Positions 52,997 through 61,327 of a stretch of DNA of 64,000 bases are shown here, piece by piece. Position numbers and translations under genes: made by a program. The notes below the pieces were generated by a model. That model did not search any database and had not been told where the DNA came from. It worked only from the letters and a program-made list of their open reading frames with translations. Each line of letters begins with the position of its first letter. Positions within the stretch are counted from its first letter, which is position 1. This DNA is from Natrinema halophilum (GTDB lineage Archaea; Halobacteriota; Halobacteria; Halobacteriales; Natrialbaceae): assembly GCF_013402815.2 (NCBI RefSeq), contig NZ_CP058601.1, positions 2,356,001 through 2,420,000 of the forward strand. The letters run 5' to 3'.

Positions 52997-53326
52997 TCAC
53001 TGCCGGAGCCCGGAGATGCAGTTCCAGCAGTACGTAAACGTCTGGTCAGTCGCGTTGGGTGCTCCACAGTGGGGACAGCGTATCGACTCGCTCCCTCCCT
53101 CGAGGTCACGGCCGTCGCTCCCTGGATCAGCGTCACCGACCTCGTCGGCAGATCGCTGAAAACGGTCAGAACCGGGTGCCGACCGAATGCTGGCGCGGTT
53201 AGGGTCGGCAAACGATGGCGTGCGATCGTTGTCGCCATCGTCGCGACGGGCGTACAGATAATACAGTAACAGGTGAAGCAGGGCAAACAACGCCACGTAA
53301 CCGATGAGCCAGCCCCAGAGCTCCAT
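52997..53326 (-). CDS. Membrane-anchored zinc-ribbon protein
   Basis: A 109-residue protein with one N-terminal transmembrane segment (MELWGWLIGYVALFALLHLLLYYLYARR), a charged linker and a C-terminal zinc ribbon RCPHCGAPNATDQTFTYCWNC. The layout suggests a membrane-bound zinc module facing the cytoplasm. Such DUF7577-like proteins are frequent in haloarchaea, but their role is unknown. ATG 53324-53326 gives the hydrophobic start directly. Confidence 0.8.
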   Translation of the reverse strand: MELWGWLIGYVALFALLHLLLYYLYARRDDGDNDRTPSFADPNRASIRSAPGSDRFQRSADEVGDADPGSDGRDLEGGSESIRCPHCGAPNATDQTFTYCWNCISGLRQ

Positions 53327-53399
53327 CGGTGTGAGATACGTTCTCGAGGCACTTGGGTATTCCCCGCATTACGATTCGATGAGAATCACGAAACGGTGA

Positions 53400-54299
53400 C
53401 TATCGGGATGAGTGAAAATCGCGCTGGAATTCGTCGAAGACCGCGAGGTCCTCGGGAAGTTCGTACTCGAGGTGGCGTTGCTCCTGTCGGTTGACGCCGG
53501 CTTCCTCGACAGGAATAGCAACGTCTTCCCATCCGGGTTTGATCTTGACGCTGTTTGCGGGCATGCCGACCGCGATATGATGGGGCGGGATGTCGTGCTG
53601 GACGATGCCACGCGCGCCGACGATCGCGTTTTCACCGACCTTGTTTCCCGCGCGGACCATCGAGTCGTAGGTGAGTCTGACGTCGTCTTCGACGATGGTG
53701 TGATAATTTCTGACCTCGGTCTGGTCGACGACGTCGTGATCGTGACTGTAGATGTGAACGCCGTCCGAGATCGACACCCGATCGCCGATGGTCAGTTTAC
53801 CCCGATCGTCCAGGTGGACGTCGTCGTGGACGACGACGTTGTCGCCGATCGTTATGTTGTGGCCGTACGTGAACGAAATGCCTTTGAAAAACCGACAGTT
53901 TTCGCCACAGTCTTCGAACAGGTAGTCCGCGAGCATCCGCCGGAACCGCAGCGCAAATTCGACGTTATCCGCGATCGGTAGACTGTCGAACTGACGCCAG
54001 AGCCACTGGAGATGTTTGGACGTTCGGAACTTCTCTTCGTCTTTTTCGGCGTAATATTCGCTCTCGAGAGTCGTGTTACATGGATCGTAACTCTGGAGAC
54101 GAACGCGCTCAGCCGGCGTGGCCGACGCGCCGTTTTGCCACCGTTCGTAGGCTTCCCGATCCCCCGAGAGGTCGATCAGAACGTCCTCGACGACCGAACA
54201 GGTGTCCTCGTCGCTCGACAACCGTCGGTCGACTTCGTCGATGAACTCGCGCATCCCCGCCTCCGCCTCGTTGGGGAGCGAGATGTACCGCTTTGTCAT
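53400..54299 (-). CDS. Left-handed beta-helix acyltransferase
   Basis: A 299-residue protein. After a ~120-residue helical N-terminal region, hexapeptide repeats run from about residue 135 (ITIGDNVVVHDDVHLDDRGKLTIGDRVSISDGVHIYSHDHDVVDQ) with a loop His pair (SHDHDV) typical of trimeric acetyltransferases related to maltose/galactoside acetyltransferase. These transfer acetyl or other acyl groups from CoA. The substrate is unknown. ATG 54297-54299 is chosen over a longer upstream frame. The gene is downstream of a small membrane gene on the same strand. Confidence 0.85.
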   Translation of the reverse strand: MTKRYISLPNEAEAGMREFIDEVDRRLSSDEDTCSVVEDVLIDLSGDREAYERWQNGASATPAERVRLQSYDPCNTTLESEYYAEKDEEKFRTSKHLQWLWRQFDSLPIADNVEFALRFRRMLADYLFEDCGENCRFFKGISFTYGHNITIGDNVVVHDDVHLDDRGKLTIGDRVSISDGVHIYSHDHDVVDQTEVRNYHTIVEDDVRLTYDSMVRAGNKVGENAIVGARGIVQHDIPPHHIAVGMPANSVKIKPGWEDVAIPVEEAGVNRQEQRHLEYELPEDLAVFDEFQRDFHSSR

Positions 54300-54405
54300 A
54301 CAGCGGAGTATAGTCCGCCGAGTTGATAGTGGTTCGGTTGTGTGGTCGAGATTGCCGGTCCCACTGGCATGCACGTTACGTGAACCGATTAGTAGCTAAT
54401 CGGTG

Positions 54406-54612
54406 TTACTCTTTCTCGTCCGCTGACTGCCACTCGGAAAGAATTAGCGCGGGTAACACGAGCGCGAGGCCGACCAGTGCGACACCGAGCACGACCGCCC
54501 CACCCGTAATGCGGTCCCGCGGGAGGTCCAGCAACGCGACGCCGAAACCGACGACCGCTACGAACGCGACGACGGCGAACAGGGGGAGGTTCCGCTGACG
54601 GGACTCGTCCAT
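54406..54612 (-). CDS. Small two-helix membrane protein
   Basis: A 68-residue protein with two hydrophobic helices at about residues 10-29 (LFAVVAFVAVVGFGVALLDL) and 37-59 (GGAVVLGVALVGLALVLPALIL), ending in the acidic tail SEWQSADEKE. The start MDESRQRNL is at ATG 54610-54612; an upstream ATG at 54621 adds three residues. The function is unknown. It is on the same strand as the acyltransferase, 106 bases upstream, and divergent from the aldo/keto reductase gene. Confidence 0.7.
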   Translation of the reverse strand: MDESRQRNLPLFAVVAFVAVVGFGVALLDLPRDRITGGAVVLGVALVGLALVLPALILSEWQSADEKE

Positions 54613-54773
54613 ACGCATCACTGTTCGGCGGAGTCAAAGAGCGGTTCGACTTGAACCGTGGCCCCAATCCGGATCAGGCCAGGACCCGTCCCCAGTCCGA
54701 TTCCCGAACGGGTTCGGATCGCCCGTTCGAGCGTTCCGTACACCATAAGTTCCCCCGCTCCGAAGGGGCGAGT

Positions 54774-55829
54774 ATGCAATACAGCGAACTCGGCGAATCC
54801 GGCGTCGGCGTCAGTGAGGTTGGCTTCGGCGCGTGGGTCGTCGGTACCGACTGGTGGGGCGATCGATCCGAAGAGGACGCCCTCGAAATGGTCCGGTACG
54901 CCGTCGATCAGGGAATCACCTACTTCGACACGGGCGACGTCTACGGCCACGGCCGAAGCGAGGAATTACTCGGTCAGGCGCTGTCGGAAGTCCGCGACGA
55001 GGTCACCGTCGCCACGAAAGTCGGCTACGACTTCTACACCAACCCACAGGCCGGCCACGGCGAACTACCCAAGGAGGTCGACCCCGACTATCTCCGAGAC
55101 GCCGTCGAGAAGAGCCTGGACCGGCTCGGAATGGACTCTATCGACGTCCTCCAGCTTCACAACGCCAACGTCGAAGAAATTACGCCTGCCGTCCTCGAGT
55201 TGCTGGACGAACTCGAAGCGGAAGGCACGATCGACGCCACGGGACTCGCGCTCGGCCCCTCAATCGGTTGGCTCGCCGAAGGCGACTTCGCGATCGAAGA
55301 AGAATTCGATTCCGTCCAACTCGTCTGGAACGTCCTCGAGCAAGAAGTCGGAAATCACTTCCTCGAGACGATCGAACGAACGGGTTCCTCGACGAGCCTC
55401 ATTCCCCGCGTTCCTCACTCGTCGGGCATCCTCAACGAGCAGGTCACCCCCGATACCGAACTCGGCGAGGGCGATCACCGCGGCTTCCGTCCCGACGAAT
55501 GGTACGAGACGGGCTGGGAGAAACTCGAGAAACTCCGCTTCCTCGAGCGAGACGGCGAGCGGACGATGGGGCAAGCGGCTATCGCGTGGTTGCTCTCACA
55601 CGACCCGGTCGCCAGCGTAACGCCGACGTTCCGCACGAAAGCCGACATAGACGAGTGGGCGGCCGCCAGTGACGTGCCGAAGCTTTCTGACGAAGAGATG
55701 GCCCGCGTCACGGAACTGTACGAAACCGACTTCGACATCGACCGGGACGACGGGATGGACGCGCTGCGCTCGTCAGTCAGCGGCGAGGACATCGAATCGG
55801 CCGGTCTGGACAAACTCACGGCCGACTGA
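54774..55829 (+). CDS. Aldo/keto reductase
   Basis: A 351-residue NADPH-dependent oxidoreductase of the AKR family. The catalytic residues are visible: D and Y in FDTGDVYGHGRSEELLGQ, K in VATKVG and H in LQLHN. The family reduces sugars, aldehydes and ketones in the cytosol. The ATG 54774 opens the standard MQYSELGESGVGVSEVGFGAW. The upstream open frame to 54651 is not similar to AKR proteins. It is the last gene before the IS element. Confidence 0.93.
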   Translation: MQYSELGESGVGVSEVGFGAWVVGTDWWGDRSEEDALEMVRYAVDQGITYFDTGDVYGHGRSEELLGQALSEVRDEVTVATKVGYDFYTNPQAGHGELPKEVDPDYLRDAVEKSLDRLGMDSIDVLQLHNANVEEITPAVLELLDELEAEGTIDATGLALGPSIGWLAEGDFAIEEEFDSVQLVWNVLEQEVGNHFLETIERTGSSTSLIPRVPHSSGILNEQVTPDTELGEGDHRGFRPDEWYETGWEKLEKLRFLERDGERTMGQAAIAWLLSHDPVASVTPTFRTKADIDEWAAASDVPKLSDEEMARVTELYETDFDIDRDDGMDALRSSVSGEDIESAGLDKLTAD

Positions 55830-55885
55830 TCGGTCCCGGATTCGAATCAAGCAGTCATCTGACCTATCTTTTTCAAGGAGAGAAT

Positions 55886-55903
55886 CCCGGCGTTTACGCC
55901 GGG
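55886..55903. repeat. Perfect hairpin in the left end of the TnpB element
   Basis: CCCGGCG pairs with CGCCGGG around a TTTA loop (seven base pairs). Hairpins near the ends are the typical recognition feature of IS200/IS605 elements, which move as single-stranded DNA. A related but less perfect hairpin occurs at 61567-61580 on the other copy. Confidence 0.85.
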
Positions 55904-55948
55904 CGTGAATCCGACGACTCATTCACACACCACCGTCGATGGCAGGCC

Positions 55949-55962
55949 GGATATTTAATACC
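55949..55962 (+). promoter_or_regulatory. Possible promoter word for tnpB
   Basis: The A/T-rich word atatttaatacc lies 41-54 bases before the tnpB ATG at 56003 and is a fair match to a haloarchaeal TATA box. Confidence 0.4.
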
Positions 55963-56002
55963 AATCCGCACTATTAAGTAGGATTGTCTACATAGACTAT
56001 GT

Positions 56003-57331
56003 ATGGCGATTCAGGTCACTCACACCTATGTTGCTACCATTCGCAACCAGCAACAGGTGCAGAGTGATCTGGACTCGCTTGGGTTTGCCGCCGCAAAGCT
56101 CTGGAACATCGCACGCTGGACGTGTGACCGCATCTGGGGTGAAACAGGGACAATCCCTGAGGATGGCCCACTCAAGGCATATCTGAAGAATCACGAACGC
56201 TATGCCGACCGTAATTCTCAGTCGAGTCAGCGAGTCATAGAAGAACTCGCTGAAGCGTTCAGTGGTTGGTATGCTAAACGCCGAAACGGGGACGACCGCG
56301 CAAACCCACCGAAGTATCGGAAGAACGGCGACGATCACCCACGATCGACAGTTACGTTCAAAGAAGACGGGTTCAAACACGACGCAAAGAATAATCGGAT
56401 TCGACTCTCTAAAGGTCGAAATCTGAAAGAACACTGGTCAGACTTCATCCTCTGTGAGATTGAAACCCGACCAGACGTGACGATCGAGAACGTTGGCCAA
56501 GTGAAAGCAGTCTGGAACGATTCTAAAGGCGAATGGGAACTTCACATCGTGTGCAAACACGAAATCGAGGCCGAATCTCCCGGCGACGAAACTGCTGGCA
56601 TTGACCTCGGTATCTCAAACTTCGCCGCCGTCTCGTATTCTACGGGCGACCACGAGTTGTATCCGGGGAACGCTCTCAAGACCGACGAACGGTACTTCGC
56701 TAAGGAGATTGCGAAGTGCAACTCATCTCGCTCGAACAATGCCTTGAGACTCCGCAAGAAGCGTTCTAAGCGTCGGTCACACTACTTACACGCCGTCACG
56801 AAACACATCGTTGCAGAGTGTGTTGAACGAGGTGTTGGGACAATTGCTGTCGGCAACCTCGAAGGCATCCGCGAAGACGACGAGACTGGTGAGGCTCGGA
56901 ACTGGGGCGACCGTGGCAACGAAGGCTTGCACGGATGGGCGTTCGACCGCTTCACGAACTTACTCACATACAAGGCGAAAGCCGAAGGTATCACTGTGGT
57001 CATAGTGAGCGAGCGAGACACGTCGAAGACGTGTTCGCGTTGTGGGCAGAAACGAGACGCCAACCGTGTTGAGCGAGGCTTATACGTCTGTCGTGAGTGT
57101 GAGGCCGTGATGAACGCCGATTCGAATGGTGCGGAGAACATTCGGTGTCGGTTAGACCAAGCAGAAAAGGTAACTCTGAATCCTCGATCTACAGAGGATA
57201 GGAGTAGCGGGCGTGTGGCACGTCCAGTAGTCAACCTGTTCCGTCGTGGAGAATACGACCATAGTCGTGGACAGGGGACGTTCGCTGAACAAGCGAGCAG
57301 CTGCAAACCACAAATATCCCAACTGCGGTAG
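56003..57331 (+). CDS. tnpB: TnpB, RNA-guided endonuclease of an IS200/IS605-type element
   Basis: A 442-residue TnpB. The split RuvC-like nuclease has all three acidic residues: D201 (GIDLGISN), E287 (GNLEG) and D373 (NADSNGAENI). A zinc ribbon C344/C347/C363/C366 (CSRCGQK...CRECE) lies between the second and third. TnpB proteins use a guide RNA made from the element's right end to cut DNA. The scaffold is visible after the stop codon as a stem with two hairpins. Codon use is less GC-rich than in neighbouring genes. With the catalytic residues intact the protein should be active, but this has not been tested. Confidence 0.93.
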   Translation: MAIQVTHTYVATIRNQQQVQSDLDSLGFAAAKLWNIARWTCDRIWGETGTIPEDGPLKAYLKNHERYADRNSQSSQRVIEELAEAFSGWYAKRRNGDDRANPPKYRKNGDDHPRSTVTFKEDGFKHDAKNNRIRLSKGRNLKEHWSDFILCEIETRPDVTIENVGQVKAVWNDSKGEWELHIVCKHEIEAESPGDETAGIDLGISNFAAVSYSTGDHELYPGNALKTDERYFAKEIAKCNSSRSNNALRLRKKRSKRRSHYLHAVTKHIVAECVERGVGTIAVGNLEGIREDDETGEARNWGDRGNEGLHGWAFDRFTNLLTYKAKAEGITVVIVSERDTSKTCSRCGQKRDANRVERGLYVCRECEAVMNADSNGAENIRCRLDQAEKVTLNPRSTEDRSSGRVARPVVNLFRRGEYDHSRGQGTFAEQASSCKPQISQLR

Positions 57332-57416
57332 GGAAGCCTCGCCGTCGTCGGGCTCTGCCCGACTGCCTGAGGGATCTTCGATCCCTCTCCGTTCACGGCG
57401 AGGAGGATGTCACACC
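57332..57416 (+). ncRNA. Right-end RNA of the TnpB element (guide-RNA scaffold)
   Basis: Just after the tnpB stop a nine-base stem (CCTCGCCGT, 57337-57345, with ACGGCGAGG, 57395-57403) encloses two hairpins. GTCGGGC (57347-57353) pairs with GCCCGAC (57357-57363), and GAGGGATC (57369-57376) pairs with GATCCCTC (57380-57387). TnpB guide RNAs end with a scaffold in the element's right end, followed by the guide copied from flanking DNA. The guide would start just after 57413. The same fold recurs in the solo copy at 61.2 kb with different loops and one compensatory change. Confidence 0.75.
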
Positions 57417-57685
57417 GACTCTGACGACGTTTCCGTAAGCCGGAACTCGAACTCGAGTTTCCCATCCGTCTTTACGTTCACACCGCCGAGTTCGTCCGAC
57501 AGTTGCTCTCGTGCTCGAGAACTCGGCTCGACGGTTACGGAGACGCTATTACTGTTTGCGTTGTACGTGATGTTACCGACAGCAACGTCGAAGCCGAAGA
57601 AGTCCGGAACGTCCTCTCTGAGTTGTGTCCGGACGTGGTCGACGTCCGACCGAACGTCAGCCATTTCGTCGTTCAGCGAGCCCAT
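57410..57685 (-). CDS. Hypothetical protein ending at the transposon boundary
   Basis: A 91-residue acidic protein (MGSLNDEMADVRSDVDHVRT...) with a helical N-terminus and a beta-rich C-terminal half (residues ~36-85). No family is recognised. The stop codon at 57410-57412 and the last residue lie at the right end of the TnpB element (shared bases gtgtgacatcc on the minus strand). The element may have trimmed the end of an originally longer gene and supplied its stop codon. The ATG 57683-57685 is used. An upstream frame is basic and unlikely. Confidence 0.6.
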   Translation of the reverse strand: MGSLNDEMADVRSDVDHVRTQLREDVPDFFGFDVAVGNITYNANSNSVSVTVEPSSRAREQLSDELGGVNVKTDGKLEFEFRLTETSSESV

Positions 57686-57873
57686 TTGCAGTGGTAGATA
57701 GTAGCACAGTATAACCGTTCGCCATGAACTGTACAGTGGACCAAACCCGCTCCGGGAAACGCGTATTGACGTCCTCCTGCACCGAAAGGCGCGGGTATGC
57801 GCTCCCACTGTGTCTCACGCTACTTTCGCTCCTCACGACGGCCAGCTACGCCACGCTATACCGGCAGACAGAG

Positions 57874-58245
57874 CTACGACGGCATTCGGAGCGCATACAG
57901 GATAGTGAGTAGACCGGTCACCTGGCTGCACTGGCCGAGAACGGCGGCGATCGGTTCCGAAACGAACGGCAGTGCTACATAGAGCAACAATAACAGGAAT
58001 GGCACGGCGAGCGCAAGCGCAAACCCCACGGCGATAAACAGCATCGGCCGACTGTCGTTTCGCCGGTAGCCACGATAGGCCTGATACGCGATGAACAATC
58101 CGATGAGCGCGCTCAGGACGTCAGTCGCCTGGACGAACGTCGCGATCCACTCCGGCGGCAGCGACGCGTCCCAGAGCTGGAGCGGCGGCGGTCCCAGATC
58201 AGAAAGTGACACGGGTCCAAGGTCGGGCAGTGGCGTCGACCTCAC
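57874..58245 (-). CDS. Membrane protein, DUF7521-like
   Basis: A 123-residue protein with three hydrophobic segments (residues ~35-57, 69-96 and 100-120) and a Pro-rich N-terminal part (MRSTPLPDLGPVSL). Such small membrane proteins are often found next to a small winged-helix regulator in haloarchaea, as here: the regulator gene begins upstream on the same strand and ends one base before this gene starts. The function is unknown, but the pair is likely transcribed together. Confidence 0.75.
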   Translation of the reverse strand: MRSTPLPDLGPVSLSDLGPPPLQLWDASLPPEWIATFVQATDVLSALIGLFIAYQAYRGYRRNDSRPMLFIAVGFALALAVPFLLLLLYVALPFVSEPIAAVLGQCSQVTGLLTILYALRMPS

Positions 58246-58246
58246 G

Positions 58247-58591
58247 TCACATCCCCTCGATTAGTTTCGTAAACCGATCAGCGATATCTTCGCGACGGTC
58301 GAGGTGGAGTGACAATCCGTCGTCCCCGAGTTCGACCGTGATTCGTTCCAGATTCGTCGCGTAAACGGTCCGGTGGTGACCCCGGTTGGGGTCGGGTTTG
58401 GTCCGCTCGATGAGGAGTCCGCATTCGCGGAGGTCCTCCAGCCGTCGATACACCGTGGGTTTGGACGCGTCGCAGTGATCGCTCAAGGTGTTCGCTGTCA
58501 TGGGTTCCTGGCTCGTCTGGGTGAGGATCGTCCGCACCGTCGGGTCCTCGAGCAAGGCCCCGATCGTTTCGACGTCGACCTCCTCACTCAC
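58247..58591 (-). CDS. Winged-helix transcriptional regulator
   Basis: A 114-residue protein: TANTLSDHCDASKPTVYRRLEDLRECGLLIERT is a winged helix-turn-helix with a basic recognition helix, followed by a C-terminal region with LDRREDIADRF. GTG 58589-58591 is chosen as start (MSEEVDVETIGALLEDP). The frame stays open upstream to 58705, but with a non-acidic leader. The gene is coupled to the membrane protein downstream on the same strand (one base between). Its signal is unknown. Confidence 0.75.
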   Translation of the reverse strand: MSEEVDVETIGALLEDPTVRTILTQTSQEPMTANTLSDHCDASKPTVYRRLEDLRECGLLIERTKPDPNRGHHRTVYATNLERITVELGDDGLSLHLDRREDIADRFTKLIEGM

Positions 58592-58698
58592 GGTTTCCGT
58601 GTGTACAGAGAACGCACATAAAGGGATTTTCGCCACTGCAGGTGCTGCAGTTGTGCCAGCCGGTTTTTTCTCCCACGTCCCGTCGGTCCCGATAGACG

Positions 58699-59139
58699 AT
58701 GACACGGCATCACCTGTCGGATGCGCTCGAACGGTTTGTCGAACGAATTCGTCTCGGAACGTCGCGGGCGGGGGCGCTGTGGACGAGTTCCACCGGCGGT
58801 CGGCTCCGCCCGACCGGCGGTGGCGGGCTACTCGTCGTACTCACCAGTGCTGCGGTGAGTCTCGCGTCGGCCCAGGCACTCGGAGACAGCGTCCGCATCC
58901 GCTGGAGCGTCGGCGCGTACTACGGCCCCGAGTACGCGCCGACGCCGCTCGCGCTGGCGGCGTTTCCGGTGCTCATCGCACTGATGTATCTCGGATTGCG
59001 GGGGCTCGCGCTGGGCCTCGAGCGTTCCGTCGCGTTCGACCCCGATTACACCCGCGGGCTGTACGAACTGTGCGTACTGGCGACCCTGATAGCGCTCCTC
59101 GTTGGACAGCTGGCGTTCGTCGTCGCGAATCTCCTGTGA
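58699..59139 (+). CDS. Membrane protein of unknown function
   Basis: A 146-residue protein with a charged N-terminus (MTRHHLSDALERFVERIRLG), then hydrophobic helices at about residues 42-62, 80-102 and 120-146 (VLATLIALLVGQLAFVVANLL). I do not recognise a family. It is divergent from the regulator gene with about 108 bases between starts, so the regulator could control it. ATG 58699 is the natural start. Confidence 0.65.
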   Translation: MTRHHLSDALERFVERIRLGTSRAGALWTSSTGGRLRPTGGGGLLVVLTSAAVSLASAQALGDSVRIRWSVGAYYGPEYAPTPLALAAFPVLIALMYLGLRGLALGLERSVAFDPDYTRGLYELCVLATLIALLVGQLAFVVANLL

Positions 59140-59170
59140 GGACGAGCCCGAACGGCGCGGGTCGCAGCGA

Positions 59171-59947
59171 TCACTCGAACCGGGATTCGGCCCACTCGTC
59201 CCACGTCACCGTTCCGTCGGCTCGATCCGGACAGGTCGCCTCGCCGGCGCGGAACCCGGCGGCGATCGACCCCGGAAGCGGTACTCGGACGACCGGCCGT
59301 CGCAATCCCTTCGCCCCGCGGTAGCTCCGTGCGAGATCGCCGACCGTTCGCACTTCGGGACCGCCGACGTCGGGCGTGCGACCGCGTGGTTCCGTCGTCG
59401 CACACTCGACGACTGCATCCGCCGCTTCCCCGACGTCGATCGGCTGGAGCCGAAACGCCGTCGGTAACGGCCAGATAGGTAGTCGCGATACCATCTCGAG
59501 CAGCTCGCCGACGAACGGGTGGAACTGCGTGATGCGGCGGATCGTCGACGGTACCTGGCTCGCCTCGACGGCCCGCTCGGCCGCCAGCTTGTGCTCGTAG
59601 TACGAGTACGGAATGTCGTCGATGCCGACGATCGAGACGTACACGAAGTTCGAAACCGCGGCATCGGCGGCTGCCTCGAGTAGTCGCTCGGTGCCGCGGA
59701 CGTCGACGGCCTCGCTATCCCCGCGAGGCGCGCTGGCCGCGTGGACGACGACATCGACGTTCTCGAGCGCGGCTCGGACGCCCGTTCCGTCGATCAGATC
59801 TAGAGCAGTCCACGAGACGTCGTCATCGTCGCCAGCCGGGGGTGAGCGACTCGCCGCGCGAACGTCGTGTCCCGCATCGCATAATCGAGGACGCAACGCC
59901 GTCCCGAGCGTCCCGGTCGCGCCCGTGAGAAGCGTTCGAGTGGTCAT
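59171..59947 (-). CDS. NAD(P)-binding epimerase/NmrA-like protein (SDR family)
   Basis: A 258-residue Rossmann-fold protein: LLTGATGTLGTALRPRL has the extended SDR glycine motif, and YSYYEHKLAAE carries the catalytic Tyr/Lys pair. It belongs with NmrA-like or epimerase-type proteins that act on nucleotide sugars or sense NADP. The C-terminal half lacks membrane segments. The substrate is unknown. The ATG 59945-59947 is clear. The frame stays open upstream, but the upstream part overlaps the divergent regulator gene. Confidence 0.88.
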   Translation of the reverse strand: MTTRTLLTGATGTLGTALRPRLCDAGHDVRAASRSPPAGDDDDVSWTALDLIDGTGVRAALENVDVVVHAASAPRGDSEAVDVRGTERLLEAAADAAVSNFVYVSIVGIDDIPYSYYEHKLAAERAVEASQVPSTIRRITQFHPFVGELLEMVSRLPIWPLPTAFRLQPIDVGEAADAVVECATTEPRGRTPDVGGPEVRTVGDLARSYRGAKGLRRPVVRVPLPGSIAAGFRAGEATCPDRADGTVTWDEWAESRFE

Positions 59948-60031
59948 AGCGGGAATTTCGATCCGAAGTAGGTAAGCATACGTGCCGGATTCGTCTGTGG
60001 GGTTTAAGTCAACGAGGGAGACAGATGTCTC

Positions 60032-60691
60032 ATGAAACACGTTCGGGTCACGCTCGACGCGAACGGCCGCGAAGCCGAGATACACCCGATGTACGACGTC
60101 CTCGCGAATGCGTCGTACGTCGAACGAGCGACGGCGATGCACTGGAACGTCGCCGGCGACGAACTCGGTATCATGCACTACGTCGTCGGCGACCGCGAGC
60201 CGTTCGTGGCGGCGATGGAGTCGATTCCCGAAGTGCTGGCGTACGAACTCACGTCGGCCGGTGACGACGCGTTCTACGTCTACATACGGGACGCGACGAA
60301 CGAGCCGATGCGAGAACTCTTCGACGCGGTCACGCGAACGCCGATCGTCGTCATCCCGCCGATCGAGTACGAACGCGACGGCACCGTCTCGTACTCGGCG
60401 TTCGGCCCGTCGGACGCGATCCAGACCGCACTCGAGGAGATTCCGGATCCGATCGCGGTGACGATAGCCGAGATCGGCGGTCTGGCGGCGACGCCCGGCG
60501 TCCTCGAGTCGCTGTTGAGCGAGCGCCAGCGCGAGGCGATCGACGCGGCGTTCGACCTCGGGTACTACGAGATACCTCGTGAGGCGAATCACGAAGCAGT
60601 CGCGACTGCGATCGACTGTGCTCCGAGTACGGCCGCCGAACACCTGCGAAAGGCGGAATCCAAACTCCTCCGCTCGGTCCTGACGGGATGA
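60032..60691 (+). CDS. Bacterio-opsin activator (HTH-10) family regulator
   Basis: A 219-residue protein whose C-terminal ~55 residues are the HTH-10 domain (LSERQREAIDAAFDLGYYEIPREANHEAVATAIDCAPSTAAEHLRKAESKLL). The first ~150 residues contain a beta-rich sensory region typical of these haloarchaeal regulators. They respond to light, oxygen or redox in some species, but the signal here is unknown. ATG 60032 gives MKHVRVTLDANGREAE. It is divergent from the SDR gene, its possible target. Confidence 0.85.
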   Translation: MKHVRVTLDANGREAEIHPMYDVLANASYVERATAMHWNVAGDELGIMHYVVGDREPFVAAMESIPEVLAYELTSAGDDAFYVYIRDATNEPMRELFDAVTRTPIVVIPPIEYERDGTVSYSAFGPSDAIQTALEEIPDPIAVTIAEIGGLAATPGVLESLLSERQREAIDAAFDLGYYEIPREANHEAVATAIDCAPSTAAEHLRKAESKLLRSVLTG

Positions 60692-60890
60692 GCGTTACGT
60701 TCGTCGACAGCCCCGTCGGTGGACGGAAACCGGCACGAAATCGCCGCCACCCAGTCCAGCCGCGTTGAAATCGAGGACAGCACGGGACCGGAGGTGACCG
60801 CGAGGCCATATATACGTCCCTCTATATCTGGGTACCCCCCCTATGCGAAGAGAGACCATAGAGTAACTGAGGAATCCCCTCCCGAGACCA

Positions 60891-61025
60891 ATGAAACCGT
60901 ACGAATTCACGTGCCCGGATTGTGGTCGAGAGATCCCCGTCACGGGACCGATGCGCGAGGCAACGCTGGCGAACGGGTGCCCCGTCTGTGGGCGATCGGT
61001 GACCTCCGACAACTTCGCGATGTGA
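60891..61025 (+). CDS. Small zinc-ribbon protein (44 residues)
   Basis: A very short gene: MKPYEFTCPDCGREIPVTGPMREATLANGCPVCGRSVTSDNFAM. The two Cys pairs CPDCG and CPVCG are a zinc ribbon, common in tiny haloarchaeal proteins (DUF7560-like). It is too short for most gene-finding length limits but has a start ATG at 60891, a stop TGA at 61023-61025 and perfect metal ligands. A purine-rich word is about 35 bases upstream. Its function is unknown; such proteins often act in regulation. Confidence 0.75.
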   Translation: MKPYEFTCPDCGREIPVTGPMREATLANGCPVCGRSVTSDNFAM

Positions 61026-61149
61026 GCGGCTGTCGAATCGTCGCTATACGGGGACCCTGAACGGCCAGAAAAACAGAATCATACCCTGAGAACGGACCGC
61101 TGAAACGAGTGCGACGGCAAAACGTAAGCGAAATGGAGCGGTCAGTGTG

Positions 61150-61232
61150 ACATCCTCCCCGCCGTAAACGGAGAGGGACCGTCGGTCCCTCAGGCAGTCG
61201 GGCGTCGCCCGACGACGACGGGGCTTCCCACC
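61150..61232 (-). ncRNA. Solo right-end RNA scaffold, related to the TnpB guide RNA
   Basis: Read on the minus strand, a closing stem (CCCCGTCGT, 61223-61215, with ACGGCGGGG, 61165-61157, one G-U pair) contains GTCGGGC/GCCCGAC and GAGGGACC/GGTCCCTC hairpins. Compared with the copy at 57337-57403 the first hairpin stem is the same with a different loop (gac against tct). The second stem changes a T-A pair to C-G and has another loop. The pattern supports the fold as an RNA selected for structure. Confidence 0.65.
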
Positions 61233-61327
61233 GCACCGCACGCGGTTGATTTGGGAACCTCGGGTTCGTACACCGACGATATACTGGGAGTGCCACGCCC
61301 CCGTTATCCCTATCCCACACGGGATTC

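Larger units (their letters stand above)
55864..57417 (+). mobile_element. IS200/IS605-type (IS1341-like) element with tnpB but without tnpA
   Basis: The element starts near 55864 with a word (ctatcttt..ggagagaatccc) that recurs at the related copy at 61.6 kb, followed by the hairpin at 55886-55903. It encodes TnpB (56003-57331), and its right end carries a stem with two hairpins and closes with gaggatgtcac at 57403-57413. No TnpA transposase gene is inside, so the element could move only with help. Base composition of the interior is lower in GC than the neighbours. The exact end is uncertain by about ten bases. Confidence 0.8.
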
